Source of the DNA: Gallionellaceae bacterium
GTDB taxonomy: Bacteria; Pseudomonadota; Gammaproteobacteria; Burkholderiales; Gallionellaceae
Assembly (NCBI GenBank): GCA_003445795.1
Contig: DMCN01000069.1
Span: forward strand, 1 to 9,739
Direction of reading: 5' to 3'
DNA length: 9,739 bases
Positions 6,765 through 9,739 of the stretch are shown here, one piece after another. A program made the translations under genes and the position numbers. The notes below the pieces were generated by a model. The model did no database searches and was not told the origin of the DNA. It was given only the letters and a program-made list of their open reading frames with translations. How positions within the stretch are numbered: position 1 is the stretch's first letter; each line of letters opens with the position of its first letter.

Positions 6765-7946
6765 ATGGATACTTCCGCCGCCACCGTCGTCATCATGATC
6801 GCCTCGGACCGCGCCGCCGATGCCGAACAGGTGCGCAGTCTGCTGCACGCGGAATTCAGGCATGTCTTCGTCTCCACCGCGGCCGACACGGAGCCGGGCG
6901 ATTTCGTGCGCTACCGGCCCAACGTGCTGGTGCTGGCATTCGACACGCTGGAAAAATCGGAACGCTATTACCTCGAGTTGAACCGCATGTGCGAGGAAGT
7001 GCAGCAGCAGCCGCTGCGCACCGTGATCCTGTGCAACCGGCACGAGATCAAGCAGGTCTACGATCTGTGCAAGAAGGGTTACTTCGACGACTACATCCTG
7101 TTCTGGCCGCTGACCGACGATTCGTCGCGGCTGGCCATGTCCATCCACCATGCCCTGCATGATCTGGCAGCGCGCAAGAGCGAGGGCCCGACCGCTGCCG
7201 AATTCGCCGCACAGGCACGCCATCTGTCCGAGCTGGGCAAGAAGCTGGACCAGCAGATCGTTCAGGGCGGACTGCATATCGACGTTGCCAGTCAGGCGCT
7301 GCAACGCGCCTCGCTCGGCGTCGATACGGCACTGGACAAGTTCTCGCAACGGCTCATCGCGGGCGCATTGCCTGAAACGGTCGAGGTGAAGAGTGCCGAC
7401 GGCATGGAAGCGGAGATCAGGCGTCTGAAACGCGAAGATGTGCAACCCCAGTTCAATGCCGCTTTCGAAACCACCCTGCCTCTCAAGCAATGGGCGCAGC
7501 AACTGAAACAAGAGGTCGCACCGCTGCTGAAGTCGGCCCGCACCCTGAACGACATGGCCGGGCACATCCGCCCCACCGTGCTGGTGGTGGATGACGACGA
7601 AGTCCAGCGCGTCATCATCGACAATCTGCTGACGGCACACGACTACAACCTGCTGTTTGCGCGCGACGGTCTGGAAGCCCTGAATGTCCTGCGCAACAAG
7701 CACCCGGACCTGATCCTGATGGATATGATGATGCCCAACATGAACGGCCTGGAAACGATGCGACGGCTGAAGGTGATGCCCGGGCTGGCCAAGACCCCGG
7801 TGATCATGATCACCGGCAAGAGCGAGGGCGATGTCGTGGTCGACTGCATGAAGGCCGGTGCGGTCGATTTCGTGGTCAAGCCCTTCGACCCCGCCACACT
7901 GGTCGACAAGATAGCCCAGGCGCTGAAAGCGGCAGCCCTGCCGTGA
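6765..7946 (+). CDS. Dual-receiver protein: degenerate plus intact REC domain
   Basis: The 393-residue protein has two receiver-like halves and no output domain. The N-terminal half (about 6-132) has the alternating strand and helix pattern of a receiver, but in PNVLVLAFDTL the phosphoacceptor position appears to be Ala, with an Asp two residues later, and the usual Lys-Pro is Trp-Pro (residues 114-115). It is probably a pseudo-receiver that cannot be phosphorylated. A charged helical linker (about 135-262) follows, without a recognisable domain. The C-terminal receiver (about 269-388) is complete: Asp276-Asp277, phosphoacceptor Asp320 in LMDMMMPNMNG, Thr350, and Lys372 in KPFDP. It is soluble by sequence. 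It lies between the c-di-GMP gene and the CHASE3 sensor with leader element copies on both sides, so it is probably transcribed from its own promoter. A role as adaptor or phosphate sink between kinases is inference. Confidence 0.9.
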   Translation: MDTSAATVVIMIASDRAADAEQVRSLLHAEFRHVFVSTAADTEPGDFVRYRPNVLVLAFDTLEKSERYYLELNRMCEEVQQQPLRTVILCNRHEIKQVYDLCKKGYFDDYILFWPLTDDSSRLAMSIHHALHDLAARKSEGPTAAEFAAQARHLSELGKKLDQQIVQGGLHIDVASQALQRASLGVDTALDKFSQRLIAGALPETVEVKSADGMEAEIRRLKREDVQPQFNAAFETTLPLKQWAQQLKQEVAPLLKSARTLNDMAGHIRPTVLVVDDDEVQRVIIDNLLTAHDYNLLFARDGLEALNVLRNKHPDLILMDMMMPNMNGLETMRRLKVMPGLAKTPVIMITGKSEGDVVVDCMKAGAVDFVVKPFDPATLVDKIAQALKAAALP

Positions 7947-7980
7947 ACACAGCCGCGCTTCGCTCCCGAATACCCCCCCT

Positions 7981-8024
7981 ATGTTCGTGAACGCACGGTG
8001 AGTGCCCGGCCCGCCCGCTACGAT
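7981..8024 (+). promoter_or_regulatory. Leader element copy 2 (core plus -10-like hexamer)
   Basis: This element begins ATGTTCGTGAACGCAC and continues to 8004 as in the copy at 6655. A -10-like TACGAT (8019-8024) has exactly the same offset of 36 bases from the core start. Outside core and hexamer, the spacer also shares CCG and C-C-G-x-T-A positions in gapless alignment. It lies 34 bases after the dual-receiver stop and points toward the CHASE3 sensor gene, with about 131 bases of leader to ATG 8156. The gap 7947-7980 shows no clear terminator. Confidence 0.55.
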
Positions 8025-8042
8025 AGTGGCATTCGATCGTGT

Positions 8043-8058
8043 CGGGCGCGCGCGCCCG
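8043..8058. repeat. Perfect 16-base palindrome in leader of the CHASE3 sensor gene
   Basis: CGGGCGCGCGCGCCCG is fully self-complementary. It lies 18 bases after the -10-like TACGAT, where an operator overlapping early transcription or a GC hairpin in the RNA would sit. The alternating CG run means part of the symmetry may be low-complexity chance. Confidence 0.5.
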
Positions 8059-8134
8059 TGTATCCACCATCCGCCGAAAAAAGACCGGCGACACGCATCC
8101 CCGCCGTTCGATAACGGATGACACCGCAGCAGAT

Positions 8135-8140
8135 GGAAGG
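8135..8140 (+). promoter_or_regulatory. Shine-Dalgarno near the CHASE3 sensor start
   Basis: GGAAGG lies nine bases before an in-frame TTG at 8150 and fifteen before ATG 8156. Spacing alone would favour the TTG, which adds only Met-Lys to the protein. The codon type favours ATG. Confidence 0.45.
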
Positions 8141-8155
8141 TTGGTAATCTTGAAA

Positions 8156-9739
8156 ATGACCCATAAGATCCTTGCGGCATTTGCCGGTGCGACCCTGCTG
8201 GTCTTGCTGGGTGCAGCGGCCGTATTCTGGTCCTTCGGACAGATCGACGACGCCGCCGAGGCGCGCCACCATACCCGCACGCTGGTCATCGGCGCGACCG
8301 AATTGCTGTCCGAACTGAAGGACGCCGAAACCGGCCAGCGCGGCTATGTGCTGACCGGCGACGAGGGTTTTCTGCAACCCTATCTTGCCGTGCGAAAGGG
8401 ACTTTCCACCCGTCTGCTCGAATTGCGACAAGCCGCCAACATCGCTGCCGCGCGGAAACATCTGGACACGCTGTCTCCTTTACTAGATGCCAAACTGGCG
8501 GAACTGGCGCGCGTCATCGAGTTGCGCCGCGGGGATGACGCCGCCGGCGCACTGTCGCTCATTCGCGCGGGAAAAGGCAAACACTTGATGGACCTGATCC
8601 GCACCGAGATCGACGGCTTCATCCGGATAGAGGAAGAGGCGCTGGAGCGGCATGAAGCCGAGTTCCAGACCAACATGCGGCGCATGTTCATACTGATCGT
8701 CGGCGCCAGCCTGCTGATGCTTTTGTTTGCGGTCGCCTTTGCGTACTTCATCTACCGGGAGACGCAGCAACGCCTGCAAAATCTGGTCCATCTCGAAACC
8801 AAGCATCTGCTCGAGAGCCAGCAGTCGCTGAATTCGAAATTGCAGGAGGCCAACGATACCCTGCAGGTCAGCGAGGAGAAACTCGCGGTGACTCTCTACT
8901 CCATCGGCGACGCGGTGATGGTCACCGATGACAAAGGCCGGGTGACGCTGCTGAACCCGCTCGCCGAACAACTCACCGGCTGGACGCAGGCCAAAGCGGT
9001 CGGCCGTGCGGTGGACGAGGTGTTCCACATCATCAACCAGGAGACGCGGCTGCCCGCCTATATCCCCGTCATGGATACCCTGGCGAAAGGCACGATACAG
9101 GGGTTGGCCAACCATACCGTGCTGATCGCGCTCGACGGCAGCGAATCCGCCATCGCCGACAGTTGCGCGCCGATACGCGACAACAACGGCCGTGTGGTCG
9201 GCGCGGTGCTGGTGTTCCGCGACGTCACCGGCGAGTATGCCACCCAGCAAAGTCTGCGCGACAACGCCGAACTGATCCAGACGATACTCAATACCGTGGC
9301 GGACGGCATCGTCACGCTGCGCGCGCGCGACGGCATCGTCAAGACCATCAATCCGGCCGCCGAGCGCATGTTCGGCTATAGCGCCGCCGATTTGATCGGG
9401 CATGATTTCAGTCTGCTGATACCGGAGTCGGACAGCGACGAACGCAAGGCCGCTTTCAAAAATGTCAGCTCCGGCGACAAGGCGTGGATCATCGGTCTCG
9501 GCCGCGAAACCACGGGACGGCACCGCAACGGCAGCACTTTCCCGATGGATATCGCGATCAGCCAGATGTGGATGGGCGGCGAGCGCTACCTCACCTGCAT
9601 ATTGCGCGATATCAGCGCGCGCAAGCAGGCGGAGGCGGCGCTGGTCAAAGCGGGCGCGCTGCAGGCCGCGATCTTCAACAGCGCCAACTTCTCCAGCATC
9701 GCCACCGACGCCAGAGGCGTGATCCAGATCTTCAACGTC
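8156..9739 (+). CDS. Membrane CHASE3 sensor with PAS domains, probable histidine kinase (3' partial)
   Basis: The frame is open from ATG 8156 to the last base, giving 528 residues of a longer protein. An N-terminal membrane helix (about 5-26) and a second one (about 178-199) enclose a helical periplasmic CHASE3 domain (about 34-172) with its signature DAETGQRGYVLTGD (56-69). A cytoplasmic coiled coil (about 201-242) leads to PAS 1 (about 242-360), closing with VFRDVT, then PAS 2 (about 370-488), closing with ILRDIS. The start of PAS 3 (from about 500) is cut by the window. Proteins of this layout usually end in a HisKA-HATPase kinase, often with a receiver; this is inferred, since the catalytic part is not visible, and a GGDEF/EAL end is possible. 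The upstream TTG at 8150 is an alternative start with better ribosome-site spacing. It has its own leader element (7981-8024). The CHASE3 ligand is unknown. Confidence 0.92.
   Translation, partial: MTHKILAAFAGATLLVLLGAAAVFWSFGQIDDAAEARHHTRTLVIGATELLSELKDAETGQRGYVLTGDEGFLQPYLAVRKGLSTRLLELRQAANIAAARKHLDTLSPLLDAKLAELARVIELRRGDDAAGALSLIRAGKGKHLMDLIRTEIDGFIRIEEEALERHEAEFQTNMRRMFILIVGASLLMLLFAVAFAYFIYRETQQRLQNLVHLETKHLLESQQSLNSKLQEANDTLQVSEEKLAVTLYSIGDAVMVTDDKGRVTLLNPLAEQLTGWTQAKAVGRAVDEVFHIINQETRLPAYIPVMDTLAKGTIQGLANHTVLIALDGSESAIADSCAPIRDNNGRVVGAVLVFRDVTGEYATQQSLRDNAELIQTILNTVADGIVTLRARDGIVKTINPAAERMFGYSAADLIGHDFSLLIPESDSDERKAAFKNVSSGDKAWIIGLGRETTGRHRNGSTFPMDIAISQMWMGGERYLTCILRDISARKQAEAALVKAGALQAAIFNSANFSSIATDARGVIQIFNV

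Noticed and set aside
8043..8058. CG-rich palindrome as a terminator of the dual-receiver gene
   Set aside because: It lies about 100 bases after the stop, downstream of the leader element, and has no T-run.
3234..8180. A 1648-codon open frame on the minus strand covering two genes and the gap between them
   Set aside because: It is in exact codon register with the two plus-strand genes, so its stops would need sense TTA, CTA or TCA codons, which these genes almost never use; it ends at a CTA leucine codon at 3234. The plus-strand products have complete known domains, while the antisense product is low-complexity and rich in Gln, His and Val.
1..9739. A new defence system, mobile element, biosynthetic cluster or CRISPR array
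   Set aside because: No nuclease, helicase, transposase, integrase, toxin-antitoxin pair, array of repeats or biosynthetic enzyme is visible; nearly all coding sequence is explained by sensor and signalling domains.

Overview
The window is GC-rich (clearly above half G+C by eye, not computed) and almost entirely two-component and cyclic-di-GMP signalling genes. The protein wording (stacked PAS domains, a CHASE3 sensor, GAF-GGDEF-EAL, receiver-only proteins) resembles what I recall from iron-oxidising Betaproteobacteria of the Gallionella/Sideroxydans type. That placement is recall of style, not a database match. No mobile element, phage gene, RNA gene or CRISPR array was seen.

Layout. (1) At the left edge is the C-terminal part of a hybrid histidine kinase (to 1268). 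It overlaps by ATGA a receiver-PAS protein (1265-2107), and that pair ends in a hairpin terminator at 2114-2142. (2) A small PAS-only protein is encoded on the minus strand (2187-2624) and converges on that terminator. (3) A divergent, mostly non-coding stretch (2625-3203) holds the minus-strand leader and a possible 77-residue protein of unknown function (2868-3101). (4) A 1146-residue protein, PAS-PAS-PAS-GAF-GGDEF-EAL, ends in a CZB zinc-binding domain (3204-6644). (5) A 393-residue protein with a degenerate N-terminal receiver, a helical linker and an intact C-terminal receiver follows (6765-7946). (6) At the right edge is the N-terminal part of a membrane-anchored CHASE3-PAS-PAS-PAS sensor (8156 to the end), probably another kinase whose catalytic part lies outside the window.

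How they may work together (inference). The kinase and REC-PAS protein at 3-2107 look like a translationally coupled pair. The large protein makes or degrades c-di-GMP under PAS, GAF and probably zinc control. The receiver proteins have no DNA-binding or enzymatic output, so they probably act by protein contact or as phosphate relays. No recognisable transcription-factor output domain is present.

The least expected observation is a shared leader design. A 14-base core, GTTCGTKARCGCAC, lies upstream of three different genes: minus-strand 2624, plus-strand 6765 and plus-strand 8156. Each copy is in the same orientation as its gene, has a -10-like hexamer 36-37 bases after the core start, and has a GC palindrome about 60-70 bases after the core start. 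This suggests a common promoter or operator class linking these signalling genes.
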